64,000 bases of DNA from Gymnogyps californianus. Its lineage: Eukaryota; Chordata; Aves; Accipitriformes; Cathartidae. Location of the stretch: positions 214,539,494 through 214,603,493 of the forward strand of contig NC_059471.1 of assembly GCF_018139145.2 (NCBI RefSeq). The letters run 5' to 3'. Of the stretch, positions 1-11,425 are shown in pieces (within the stretch, counting starts at the first letter, position 1; each line of letters starts with the position of its first letter). Below the pieces are notes generated by a model that ran no database searches, had not been told where the DNA came from, and was given only the letters and a program-made list of their open reading frames with translations. A program made the position numbers and the translations under genes.

Positions 1-118
1 CTCTTCTCTTCTCTTCTCTTCTCTTCTCTTCTCTTCTCTTCTCTTCTCTCTGTCTTCTCTTTTCTTCTCTTCTCTTTTCTCCTCTTCTTGTCTCGTCTCG
101 TCTCGTCTCTTCTTTTAA
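1..118. repeat. (CTCTT)n pentanucleotide microsatellite
   Basis: The first ~50 bases are an uninterrupted CTCTT repeat. It then degenerates into mixed TCTTT/TCTCC units and ends with three TCTCG units near position 92-108. It is a polypyrimidine tract on the plus strand. It runs off the left edge of the window, so its full length is unknown. An open frame that begins inside it is an artefact of low complexity. Confidence 0.95.
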
Positions 119-3100
119 AACTGGCTAAACTTTTAAGTTGTAAGATCATACAAAAAGGAAAGCCCTGCTGGTCTATTTCCTCCAGACACAAGTGGGAGAA
201 AAGCATTTTTTCCAATTTTAACTATCATCTGGCCTATTTCACCCCAACTGAGGAACTTCTCGCAGCCTTCTGCACCCTCATTTTGTCTTCTAGATGACTT
301 CGAAGACAGCTACTGCTGACAGACCTCTCCTCTCACCATTGAGACTTGAGCATCCCTTAGTCGTAACTCATCTACACCTCTCAGTCAATGGCATTATCAT
401 CTCAAGCATTCACAATCCAGCCTGGAAACATCTCCTTGGCTCCGGGCTTCCTGGCTCCATAGAGCATGGGAAGAAGCATTGGCATTGAAGAGCACCCAAA
501 AATGTGTAAACTTTCCTATAGAAGGCCTCCCTGGAAGTTGCCTTTTTCTTAAACAACCCTTTGCATATCAGAAGGTCAAGTACACTGATGTTTTCATTAT
601 GTGTGTCTGTCGTACAGGACCTTCAATTCCATGGTTGGATACAGAAGATGAGAGTCGATTAACTCTAGATGGCTAATGGAGAAGAATAGGCATTTCCAGG
701 GCAAGACACACCTGACTTCTTTTAGCTGTTTACTTAGAGATGAGTTGCACCCTGAAAAAACAGCATTGGTGAGCTCCAGTGGAGGCTATAGATACCAAAT
801 CCTTACTGAATGAGACCCCTCCCAAGTGCTGGTAATGACAATTAACTGATGTGTAATCAAGGAAGTAAGATAACCCCAAATACTGTGAAGTATATATAAA
901 GATGTCACTTGGATGTTTTAGGTTATGGAAGACCTATTCCTAGAACAGTTTGTTGACACTCTTCTGAGGATAAGAGTTTTTATATCTCACAGACAACCTG
1001 TTCTGCCAGAAGAGAGAGGCTGTGATACTCTTATGAACAACAATCTGCTGCTCACATTTAGCTTTGTAAAAAAACTTCCTTCATTTTAATAATGAAGGAT
1101 GTTCATTCCAGTGTGAATGTGATGATTGGTCAGAGATTAATCTAGCAAAACCAGTAAGCATTAACATTGACCAGTCATTCAGACTGATCTCAGTCCAGTT
1201 TGATGGCACACCTTAGAAATTCAAACGAATAAGAGACAAAACCAATAGTATAAAGCGATGGTTCAAAATGACCTACTAGTCAGTGAGCATCCTTTTGGGA
1301 GCAGCAGCTCTGGATTCATCCCAGATAACCCTGCAGCATTTAACGGAGACATAGCTAATTATGCTAGGCACCCTGTCGAGCAGGAGCTTGCCACCTCTAA
1401 GACTCTCCAGTGAACCCAAAAGATAACTAAGAAAAGCTAGCCTATAGTCAGTACATGGAAATTTGCTCCTCACAGTCTTCATCTCCAATGTAAAGTATCT
1501 ATAGGGTCTGAAAATTGAAGAAGAGTTTGAAACCCCTGCTCTGAAATGACCAGCGAGAAACACGGTCCCTTGGGTTTGATTTGGATTTCAGGGGATTAAA
1601 CTGTGCTCCTCAGAGGCTCCCCTTCTCTCTGGTGACTCTAGGGGAGCAGATGGTGACTGCGTTTTTAATGTAACACTTCTGTTAACTGTCCAAATAATCC
1701 AACTTGCGTGTATCTGGGCCCTCACAAAGATTCAACTTGCTTTTTAAATCAATAATTACTGGGGAGGATGACAGCAAAAGCACTCTGTTCTGCATGTCTG
1801 ACATAATGTTGTCAACTCTCAGGGGTATATTGCAGTATTATAGTATTTGGTGAGGGGTTTTTTTTTGTAAGCCTCCAATTGCTGCAATCATATCAGAGTT
1901 GCCTTGTTGCCTTCTCTTCCACTCTTCTTTCTGCCTTCCTTGCCTTCCTTTTTGTTACAGGAAAAAGCTGGAAAATGGGAACCTAGGGCATCTTGCTGCA
2001 AAGAGAAAGGAATAAAGTCTTGCATTTCATTATTTTTAAATCGCATAATTTTTGAGCCCAGATTTTATTCCAGGAACTGACTGATGTTTTTACGCTTTTA
2101 ATCTTGTCAGTGCTATGACTCACGGAAACCACCTCAGATAATCTCAGGCATGGGGTCTGAAACTCAGGTGCAAGCTCATGTTATCTTTAACCTGTTTTAT
2201 AACATGTTGTATGGAAAATATACTGCTTTGTTAGGTGGCTAAGAAGTAGGCAAATAGGATCATATCTTTTTCATTCTGTGAACAATCACTGCAACAGTAA
2301 AACACAGCAAACCCTGCTTTGTAATGCACGCTGATAAAAAGCTCTGCCATGTGCCTCCCATTTTGAGCCAGCAATATATAGCAACTGCTCGTGAAGTCTG
2401 TTATGATACCTGAAAAGCCTACGCTAGGCAAAGCTGAAATGAATGATAAACAAAACAGAGCCCATTTTTCTCCAGTCGTATTTAAGTGTACGGGGGCTGT
2501 CAAGGCAAGATGCACATTAGTACTTAACTGAGAATGACTTCAGAGAGCAACTCGTAAACCTCCATTAATAACTCCCTGACAGCCTGGCAGTGCCTGTCTT
2601 GGCATTTATCTAGCAGCAGGCCACTATTATACTATGACAAGTTTCACTTCTCCGGAGACCTCTAAAATACCTGTAGGGTCTGGCAACATTGGAGAAGGGA
2701 AGAGTGTACCACTTCTCCCTTCTCCGCTCGAATTAGATTTATTATCATATTTAATCCAGCATGAATACTGCCTTATTTAGCATGAGAACTATAACTTCTT
2801 CTATGCTAGCTCAACCCAGTGTTGGCTCCAGCGTGAAATAATTACTCCTTTCCTGGTTGAAAACGAGCGACACAGACTAGAAAATAGCTCGTGTTGGGTT
2901 CCACGTTTTAGGTACAGCGTGCACTCAAATTGCACAAGATGTTGCTTGCTCAGGCCATTTTTGTCTTCTGAGGCTATTCCAGCAATCCTCAAGCTTTTCC
3001 CAGTGGGCTGGGAGCAGCTGCATGTTCTCTAGGCATGCAAACAGCAGGAAGAGCTCTGAAAGTCTCCTGCAAGGACACACCTTGAGCTCCAAAGACTGTG

Positions 3101-3652
3101 GATACTTGAACAGTACAGATATAAAACAGCTTCCATCACATGGCCCAGGGACCATGGTCTGTTTCTTGAACAAATCCCAAACACGGTATAGATGAAGCCT
3201 ATGTAATCCTGGCAATCACTTATCTCCCTGAGGACAAAGACCCCATCTGCAAAATACACGGAAGAAATGTACCAGCTTTGCAAAGCTTTAATTCAGCTCA
3301 TGGCTGCAACTCTTCTAATAATGACATATGACAGCTCTGTAAAAATGTTTTTAGTTGCCAAGACAAGCACTGGAAAAGGAAGGCCAGATTATGTTTGTGA
3401 ATACAACTTGAATTAGCTCCCTGTGCAGGTGGAATACATTTTGAGGCAAAGGGGATTTGTCTTGAGCATGAGATAGGGCTTAAATATCTCCTGTAATGGT
3501 GTGAATCCGGAAGACTAGAGAAGAGTTAAAGGTGTCTGGCTGTTAAAGAGAAAAAGGGGGAGAAACAAGGAAATGCTGATAATTCAATTTGACTTCAACT
3601 TCCTTCACAAAGCAGAACAAGCAAACAGCTATACAATATAGGGTGAACAAGC
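119..3652. other. Unannotated intergenic DNA
   Basis: I recognise no gene or repeat family here. Open frames are under 100 codons and look random on both strands. A small 9-bp perfect stem (arms 1077-1085 and 1091-1099, 5-nt loop) is the only local structure I noted. The stretch may contain old, unrecognisable repeats. Confidence 0.5.
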
Positions 3653-3688
3653 TGAGCATATATATGCTCATGCTGTTTCAAACAGCAT
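3653..3688. repeat. Two abutting perfect palindromes
   Basis: TGAGCATATATATGCTCA (3653-3670) is a perfect 18-bp palindrome. It is followed at once by ATGCTGTTT (3670-3678), a single C, and AAACAGCAT (3680-3688), a second perfect inverted repeat that shares base 3670. Both could extrude as small hairpins. No function is implied by the sequence alone. Confidence 0.85.
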
Positions 3689-4470
3689 ATTTCTGTCAGC
3701 TGGAGGATAGCCTGCAAGACAATGGAAGTCATTCTCCTGTCTGTCCCAGGTGGCATCTTGTGTCTGGTTTTGATATCACCCTTCAAGAATGATGGTTGGG
3801 CCAATGGGAGCATTTCCAGGGGAAAGTAATGATAATGATTGTCAGTGTGACGTACATGGTCTGTAAGAACTAGTGAAAGAGCTGGAGTTGCTTAGTCAAA
3901 GGAGAAAAAACTTAAGGGGAAAGCTTTAACAAGGCTGTTGCAAAGGAGAAGGTAAGCTTTTCTATGTGCCCATGGGTGACAGAACAAGAAATGATGGACT
4001 TAAATTTCATCAAGAAATGATTAGGTTCTTTGATTCTCCCACCATTAGTTCAAGCATGGGGTAGAGGGGGAGGCTCAGTGTACTTCACATCCTAGTTCCT
4101 TTTAACAGAGCCACAGGCTGGAATATAGAAGTTGATGGCTACTAGATATGTCATTGCAACATCTCCTGCCACAGCCACAAAAAAATCTTCAATTAGCCTG
4201 TGAGAACATCAAAGCATCTTCTTAGTATGTTGCTACCCTCTAAGTGGACTTGCTCCAAAGCAGACAAGACACACATATAGCATGCATATTAGATAATCAA
4301 ACATCAGCTGGCTGCCTCTCCTCCCTCAAGTTTTCTCCAGCTTTCCTCAACAGCGCATATCTTTTTTCTCCCTTTGAACCTCCCTTAGTTGAGCCTTGAG
4401 TGCCACACATCGGTCTACTCTAAAGTCCTCCAAAGCTCATACTGCTGCAAGAATCTGACCTCCAAACAAC

Positions 4471-5230
4471 ATGGCTACTAAGACCTCCAAACTTATTTCC
4501 CAAGAGAGTTTTGCTAAAGCTTGGAAAGGAATTTGGGATCCTCAGCCTACAATATACAAAGTAGTAGTAACTTTCCATTGCTCTCAGGGAAGTGAAAATA
4601 CAGAAGAGCATCAGTTACATCCAGAGTTATATTTACAGCCCATTGAGGAGGAAGGGGCATTAGATCCCAGAGATTTAGCTTCAGGAGAAGTTCTGCCTGT
4701 ATCAGGATTTGAGACAGTCTTTGATGTTAGTGAAATAAATGAGAGAAATATTTCCCTCAGGGAGCAAGAAAAAAAATATCCAAAATCTTCAGCCTGACTT
4801 TCTTTTGTATCACTGCTCCAGCTACTCTCTCCAGAATTCATTACAATAAGCAAATACTCATACATCATTGGTTTAATATGACAACTATGATGCTTAATAA
4901 GGCTGGAAGAAACATCACTGTGACTCTATTTGAGCCTCCTAAACAATCAGTTATTGCTGAGAAGGTTACACCAGTTTTTATAGCTTAGGAGCTGATTTGC
5001 AATTTGTATTCATCTTTCATTTTGACTAGACCAATTGTGTGTTCTATCTGCATTATCAGCTCCATAAAAATTCATTCCTGTCCATAAAAATATAAGATTT
5101 CTAATAATGCCTCTCCTACTTTGTATGGGTGTATTTGTGGTTTTATTTGGAACAGAAAGGCAGTTAAGCTGGTAACTGGATTGTCTTTCTGTCCAGTTTC
5201 ACTGCAGGACCTAATCCATCTACTCTAAAC
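4471..5230 (+). pseudogene. Unrecognised coding-like relic, frame-broken
   Basis: I do not recognise this protein. An ATG in a good context (AACATGG) at 4471 opens 108 codons ending at a TGA at 4795-4797, shortly after a run of eight A's (4769-4776). A different frame is then open from about 4791 to a TAG at 4986-4988. It has an ordinary-looking composition and two N-glycosylation-type sequons (NMT, NIT). A third open stretch follows around 5098-5226. The frame change next to a homopolymer suggests slippage or decay of a once longer reading frame. A stop lies just upstream of the ATG (4456-4458) in the same frame. It could be a decayed exon or retrocopy, an old viral or transposon insertion, or chance; low complexity is not the reason it is open. 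Only homology search can decide. Confidence 0.27.
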
Positions 5231-6217
5231 CCATCCAGTCAGATTTAAATTGAATTGTTTTTATGATGAGATGGGAGAAATTTGTCTTTGCACAATTTAT
5301 GAATTCTGAGTAACTGTGAAATTATTGCATATCAAACATCTCGCTGTACAGAGTCACTCTGGGCAGACAGGGCTCATGACAGGTATGGCCCACGCAGTCT
5401 GAAAGATGGTAAAGAACCAAAACAATTAACATAATGTTTGCAGCCTGACTGAGCAATAGTTTAACCAAAGTCTGTCTCCAGAGAACTGGAGTGTGGAAAG
5501 TGTCAGTGAAGGGGCAAAAATGACAGTATAGAGAATTAAAATGATAAAGAAGTTGTGGGTAAGAGGAGTAAGAAATGTATTTAAGCAATGACAATACCTT
5601 CAGCGTCAAAACCAGCCCCAGGAGCCTCAGGCACCTGCGATCTCTACGACTTCCAGGTGAGTCTGTGCCTATAAGTATAGTGGGAGACGAGCGCCAGTGC
5701 TGGATTGCCAAGGGAAGGACAGGAAAATACTGACCTGTCATGAGGAGGTACAAATGCATCAGCCAGCAGAATGTCCAGAGTAATGGGTATCACTGGGGTC
5801 TAATCGTTTCTCATCATTGATTATCTTAGATATTTGACTAGTGTTCACTAAGCGAAGAGCTGTGACACCATCAGCTCCTCCCGGGTGCTTGCTGTCTCCT
5901 TCTCAGCACAGGTCATGCTCCCGTAGCAGAGGCAGCTGGAGGAAACATTCGCTCATGTCCCAGCAGTGCTTGTTCACAGTCCAGTGTCCTAAGAGAAACT
6001 CACCTTCCTGAGAAGTTTGAGACAATGCACGAAATGGAGCAGCTGAGGTGGGGCAGGTGTTTGGTTGTGCCAGCTCAGCTGGAGGCAGTGACCATCAGCA
6101 AAGGGTGGGACAGACAGGTAGCATCATCCAAAAGTGGTAGAGGGAGACTGGCAAGAGCCCCTAGTATAGTAGTGAATGGGCATCCAGCTGCTTAAGCACT
6201 AAGAGGACTTGTGTAAT
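5231..6217. other. Unannotated intergenic DNA
   Basis: No recognisable repeat or exon. A 145-codon open frame on the minus strand (5322-5759) is leucine- and serine-rich without motifs and is best read as chance. Confidence 0.45.
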
Positions 6218-6306
6218 CCCTCTCTTCTCCCCTCCCTCCCTCTATTCCTTCCTTCCCCCCACCCCCTTCTTTTCTTTCTTCTTTCCTCTTCCTTCCTCCT
6301 GTACCC
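6218..6306. repeat. Polypyrimidine (CT-rich) tract
   Basis: About 90 bases are almost purely C and T on the plus strand (CCTCCCTCC, CCTTCC, TTCTTT blocks). It is an imperfect homopurine/homopyrimidine tract, a low-complexity sequence that can adopt non-B structures. Confidence 0.85.
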
Positions 6307-7871
6307 TCTTAAAATATCTGTGCCATGGATGGGTTTTGTTTCATGATTCTTGCATGTAGCAATACTGGTCAGATTATGTGCAGGTAGTTATAAAAAAAAA
6401 GGATTTGTTGCTTTTTAACAATTGGTGCAATGTGCTGGTTAAAGTGCAGGTGTGTTGCTGTTCCTGGCTACTAGATCTCAACAAACTGACTAAATATCCT
6501 TTTTTAATGTTTTTTCTGAACCAGGTTGCTATTGTTAACCATAGTGATACGATAGATCCAGAGTCTGCAAGGTCTTTAACAGGTAAAGATTTGATTAACA
6601 AGTTAGAAGGGTGCAAAACCAGGCTGGCATGTTAAAGAGGCAGTGAAGCATCTGTCTGATCTCCGCGGGTGAAAAAGAAACAAGAATTTGTCTTCAGGCA
6701 AGAGCACTTCCAGGGGAGTCCCACAGAGATCTCTGTCTAGCCTTGCATTCTTCAATGTTCCTACAATCTCTGTGAAATCTACTGGGCCATATCCATACTA
6801 CCTACAATACATAAGCAACAAGCTCTTATGTTGTGTCTACTTCTTCCCACCCAGGGATCTAGGCTCTGGCAGCCCTCTGGAGGAGCAATCTCAGTAGTTC
6901 ATTCCAATTTTGCTGTGAGATACCACAGCAGTTGTGAGGACTAACTTGGGCATTTGTCACCTAAGGCATGAAATTTAGGCACTTGGCGGCTTGTACAGGG
7001 CTGGAAATAAATGTCAGCAGTCCAAAGATAAGAAAGAGGATGGGGAATTGGAGAAGGGACAGCTTTGGATCATTCGTTGCCCTGGAAAACTGACAGGTAA
7101 GACCTAAATGACCTCCTTCCCACTTGGCGCCTCCCCATATGAAACTGGGAAGCAACCGTTTTTGTCCTACCACTGTGATCAATTTATGTCCTAAAGTCTT
7201 TGTTGGTCATTATAGTTGTGGGCTTCTGCCTTGGCTGAGCCTTTCTCCTCACTTCTTCATCCCCACCTGCCCCAGCATCCTCCTCCCAATCCATTCCCCA
7301 GTGCTTCTCGCTAAAGTATGTCCCTTTGTCCCCACAAACATCCCACTGCGGCATGGCTGCCCTTCTAAGAAGACAGTTCTCCAGCTGGGGAGGCAAAGTG
7401 GGATCTACTGTTGGGTGGAAACAAGGTCAGAGGGAGGTCTTTTCTAAGAAGGCCCTGGAGTCAATGGCCTCTCTTGCTAATCCTCCCAACAGGCCAACAT
7501 GGAGGTAAGAGACACCAAGGAAAATAATCAAGCCAAAGCTTCAACATGGCCTTTCCAGATTAATAAAGACATCTTCAGAGTCCTTAACTTGTGCTGAATT
7601 TGTAACTTGCAAGATTCCCCAAACTGCCACTGCCTGAGCCTGAGATACTGTGGTTTTACATGTCCAGATCTTAATGCATCCTGAAGAAACCTCTGACTAT
7701 ATCCTCCACTCTGAGTAAAGGAGTTTCTGAGGACCATTCAGTCCATCCCCTGCAGCTGCAATCTGGACAAAGTAGGACACTAAAACCAGGTTTCCTCTTG
7801 GCTACCGCTGGTTACATTATATTTACCACAGGCTGTAAAATAGCCTTAAATATTTGAAGCAGCAAATGTAA
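6307..7871. other. Unannotated intergenic DNA
   Basis: I see no gene, RNA gene or recognisable repeat. Open frames (up to 107 codons at 7124-7447) overlap other open frames and lack any family signature. Confidence 0.45.
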
Positions 7872-8466
7872 GCACCTGTCCTGGTTTCGGCTGGGATAGA
7901 GTTAATTTTCCTCCTAGTAGCTGGTATAGTGCAGTGGTTTGGATTTAGTAGGAGAATAATGTTGATAACACACTGATGTTTTTAGTTGTTGCTAAGCAGT
8001 GTTTAGACTAAAAGTCAAGGATTTTTCAGCTTCTCATGCCCAGCCAGCAAGAAGGCTGGAGGGGCACAAGAAGCTGGGGGGGACACAGCCAGGACAGCTG
8101 ACCCAAACTGGCCAAAGGGGCATTCCATACCATATGACATCATTGCCAGTATATAAACTGGGGGGAGTTGGCTGGGAGGGGTGGATCGCTGCTGGGGAAC
8201 TAACTGGGCATCGGTCACCGAGTGGTGAGCAATTGCATTGTGCCTCACTTGTTTTGTATAGTCTAATTCTTTTAGTAGTATTATTGTCATACTATTATTA
8301 TTATTATCATTATTTTTTCATTCCTTTCTGTCCTATTAAACTGTCTTTATCTCAGCCCACGAGGTGGGTTTTTTTTGATTCTCTCCCCCATCCCACCGGG
8401 TGGGGGGAGTGAGCGAGCGGCTGCGTGGTGCTTAGTTGCCGGCTGGGGTTAAACCACGACAGCACC
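7872..8466 (+). mobile_element. Solo LTR of an avian endogenous retrovirus, copy 1, with 5-bp target duplication
   Basis: The LTR proper is 7877-8461 (585 bp). It starts TGTCCTGGTTTCGG and ends TTAAACCACGACA, so it has the canonical TG...CA termini. GCACC occurs immediately before (7872-7876) and after (8462-8466), an exact 5-bp target-site duplication. Inside are a TATA box, TATATAAA at 8150-8157, an ATT-rich microsatellite at about 8291-8315, and an ATTAAA poly(A) signal at 8335-8340, in the order expected for U3-R-U5. No retroviral internal sequence flanks it, so it is a solo LTR left by LTR-LTR recombination. A 5-bp duplication is typical of ERVL-like elements, but I cannot name the family for certain. 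Open frames inside it are not genes. Confidence 0.93.
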
Positions 8467-9094
8467 CTAGCAAATGGGACATAAGATAAGGTTCTTCATT
8501 TGTCAGCTTCCAAGCAAAGATCCTTAATATTAGGGCAAATAATATGAAAGAAACTGGAAGTGGAGAAGACTCATTAGGACCATAAGGCATGTCAGGACAT
8601 GGTTATCCTTCCTCACTCCATCAGGAGACTGTGAGATAGCATAACTGAAAACAACCAATACTGAATCGATCTGTAAAACCTGAAATGAGAGAATTTTAAA
8701 TAGGGAATTTTCAAAACAGGCCACTTTACCAGTTTAATGAGAGCCATGATAAAATGAATGAATTACCACAGGATCAGGTAAGGTATGAAGCATGGTACAT
8801 ATATGCTCTCCAAAGAAAACTGCACACACATCTTACTGCAATATACACTGCCCTGTATGAATGGGAGACTCTGTCCCAGTGAGAAAAAGATCCACATTTT
8901 CCTTCCTTTTAACTTGTCCTTTACCTTATATCCTAAACCAGTATAGATTGACACCTTGACTTACACTGTATCAGCTTTCCTGAGGAATGCATATTTATAT
9001 CTCAAAGCCACTGCCAAAACCGCTCACTTACAGATATCTCTCCAGAAGACACTGTAGGAATTAGTGGATTATACAACTGGACCAATCTGCAAAG
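8467..9094. other. Unannotated intergenic DNA
   Basis: AT-rich sequence between the LTR and the MIR-like remnant, with no recognisable gene or repeat. Confidence 0.45.
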
Positions 9095-9285
9095 ATCTGG
9101 AGTTTAGTTCTGCCATAGTACAGCCAAGAAATCGTGGTTTACTGCCTCAGTTTCCCCACGTATGAAGTGAAGGTCATGATACCTCTTTGAAAAGTGCTAG
9201 GGCAATCCGCTCATATAAAAGCACTCTAGAAAGTCAGGCATTGTTATTATTATTATTATTACTATTGCTGTTATTAATAATGTGG
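9095..9285 (+). mobile_element. Ancient MIR-like SINE remnant
   Basis: The stretch contains CTGCCTCAGTTTCCCCA (9142-9158), a hallmark of the MIR/CORE-SINE body. It is followed by a diverged section with AAGTGCT and AAAGCACT-type words and a terminal (ATT)n run at 9241-9262, in the usual order of a MIR 3' end. It is highly diverged, and the 5' limit is a guess. An old CR1/L2-type tail is the alternative. Confidence 0.55.
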
Positions 9286-9819
9286 TGACCGTGCAGTGCA
9301 TTAAACTACCAACAAGTGTGGACGATGGGTACAGAATATTTGCTTGATGTTCCCAGTACTGTTAAACACAAAATGTGACACCAGTGGTAGCAACCTCCTC
9401 CATGGTGGAAGACAACATGTACCAAATGCATGAAGAAAAACAGTTTCCACCCCTGTGAAGCAACATGTCAGAACAAATAGTGACAACTGCTGAAAAATGC
9501 CTTTGGCTGGGACCAGCTGCGATGTGGTTTTGTCCAGTTCCCACTGCGAGGAGAGTGTCCCTTTATCTCCTCCACTCCCCCGCCTCCCCCACAATCATAT
9601 TCACAGTTTGAAAAAAGATCTTGGGAAATAAGCCTGGGGAGGAGGTGGAGGTGTGTCACGGGGAGGGGGGAATATTCAGCATTTTTGTCTCAGCCTCAGC
9701 TGGAGAAATGATGTTAACACATCTGGAACAGCAGAAAGAAAATCAGCATTGCTAGGGAGGCTTTGCTGGTTAAGAAATAGGAAGCAGCTCCAGAGAAGAT
9801 ATATGAAGCAATAAGAGAT

Positions 9820-10227
9820 GATTTACTTCCACAGCATTTATTGTTTGAATACGTACATACACCCCATCTATTTTCGTTTGCCCCAGCATGCATGGCAGTC
9901 CTCCCTGTCGGAGGATGACATTGTTGCATTTGTCGTCATTCCCTCCAATATATCATGAGGAATAGCTGCTCGAAGCGCAGTGCCTGGACCCGGATCAAGC
10001 GGATGGTGAAAAGCAATCCGCTCCCAACGCTAGCCCTGATAATGGGAGCTCTCCATCATGCTGCCATTTCACGGTGCAGGGTACAAGGCTTGCACGGCTC
10101 GCAGGAGCTCATCGGAAGCGGTCTTGCGATCGTCATCATAAAGCGCAATAAAGTAAACACTTCCCAAGTAACTCTTTTCACCTTGTGTTCTCTCGTATCG
10201 TGGCACTTCCAATGAGCAGCCTTATTT
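9820..10227 (-). pseudogene. CpG-dense, exon-like block: possible 3' terminal exon or decayed exon
   Basis: Read on the minus strand, a long pyrimidine tract ending TTTTGCTCAG gives a strong splice-acceptor match, with the exon starting at 10227. A frame open from 10221 to a TGA at 10069-10071 encodes a protein-like stretch (for example PRYERTQGEKSY, then YFIALYDDDRKTASDELL). The same frame resumes after that TGA, and again after a TAG at 10030-10032, until a TAG at 9868-9870: about 117 codons with only two internal stops. An in-frame TAA lies at 10222-10224 right after the acceptor, which argues against simple coding use of that frame from this splice site. A second frame (10265-10056) is also open. 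AATAAA follows at 9842-9837. The block has roughly 20 CpGs in under 400 bp, far more than its surroundings. I do not recognise the protein. It could be a noncoding terminal exon, a pseudogene, or a conserved element. The coding claim is weak; the exon-like character is moderate. Confidence 0.33.
9837..9842 (-). terminator. Possible poly(A) signal AATAAA
   Basis: TTTATT on the plus strand reads AATAAA on the minus strand, about 230 bases beyond the first stop of the exon-like block, followed by a GT-rich TGCTGTGG. Position and orientation fit a 3' end, but a hexamer alone is weak evidence. Confidence 0.3.
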
Positions 10228-11334
10228 CTGAGCAAAAGAAGGAGAGAAAGAAAAAGATACAGCATCTGTTAAAAGCACTGTTGTTGTCAAGGCTTTAATA
10301 TGCCATGGACTACTCACAGTGGAAAATTGTGCAGAGTCTGGGCAAGGCTGGGGACATGACAGACATTTGCTGGGATGGGTCTTTCATTGACAAGTCTGGC
10401 TTGGTACTTCGTGAACCAGGGGTTAACTTCAGCTTGCTCCTACTCAGGGAGGTACTGGGGGGGAAGAGGACCCAAATGTGGCTGATGACTTTGATGGAGG
10501 AAGCCTTAGATCATTACATTTCAAGACACAAAGGGTGCCCTGAAATCTCTAAATGACTGTTTAGGGATCCATGAACTTGACTCACAACACCTTCTTCCAG
10601 CCAAGCTTTATGTTACATAAGTGACATAAATGCATGCACAGACCTCAGATCATATGTGAGATGTCACAGCTGGTGTGTACTATGGAGCAAGTGCCAGTAC
10701 ATAGCTCTTTCAAACCTGGTCACCTTCTCCAGTGCAGAGGAGTAGCTTGCAACCTCACTTTGCTCCACAGTGGGATCCAGACCATGCCAGGACACCTGGA
10801 TGCAGTGGAGCCCTGCAGCTGCGGGTGGGTGACTAGGGAAGTGTTGGTATGCCTGAAGAGGACTCCAGTTTTGGGTAGGTGGGGGCAGTAAGGTGAGATG
10901 CAGGGATGCAGGGAGTTGGTGTTGGACATGGGAGCTGGATGGAGCTGGGGGCCAGGCTGTCAGGTAAGGGTATAAATGAATCTTCTTAAAAACAAAAATA
11001 CAAAACCCACAAGAGTTTCTGTATATTTTCCTTGGAGCTTTGCATTGGTTCAGGCTTGAACTCTTTCTAGGATCATAAGACTGAATTAAGCCCCACAAAG
11101 GGCCTTTGAATCTGATTTGAAGTCCATTACAATTGCTTTGGATTAGGATCTTCATGTTTTTGTTACAAAATCATGTACCTCCTTAGTACAAACTGGCTCT
11201 GGAAGAAGAAGTATTGCAGGCCATAATAGTGTAACTGTGATGGGTTTATTTTTTTCAGTCGTTTCATTGCCTTCCCCTAGAGGCATATTTATATACATTA
11301 AATTTGAAGGGAAGTCCTAAGTCTCTCTCTTAGA
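10228..11334. other. Unannotated intergenic DNA
   Basis: The first bases hold the pyrimidine tract (minus strand) of the possible splice acceptor at 10227/10228. The rest has no recognisable feature. A 163-codon open frame on the minus strand (10664-11155) has no family signature. Confidence 0.4.
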
Positions 11335-11425
11335 AAACTTCTCAGTAATTTGTCTATAATCACAAAGGCAAGTCACGTAAAGAGAGGAACTAGCTGAAAT
11401 TAGGAATGTAATGTTCTCAGTGGAA
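11335..11425 (-). mobile_element. Possible MIR-like remnant, antisense
   Basis: The plus strand reads as a diverged form of the usual antisense MIR order: a cttgcc-like word (TTGTCTATAATCACAAAGG), then AAGTCACGTAAAGAGAGGAACTAG resembling the caag-tcagtggcagag block. Identity is low, and a chance match is possible. Confidence 0.35.

Noticed and set aside
5322..5759. 145-codon minus-strand open frame
   Set aside because: No motif or family resemblance; length is within chance for 64 kb and six frames.
7999..8412. 137-codon open frame
   Set aside because: Lies entirely inside solo LTR copy 1; the equivalent frame recurs in copy 3 (45321-45785) because the LTRs are similar, not because it is a gene.
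10664..11155. 163-codon minus-strand open frame
   Set aside because: Unstructured composition, overlaps an open plus frame, no splice or codon signal.
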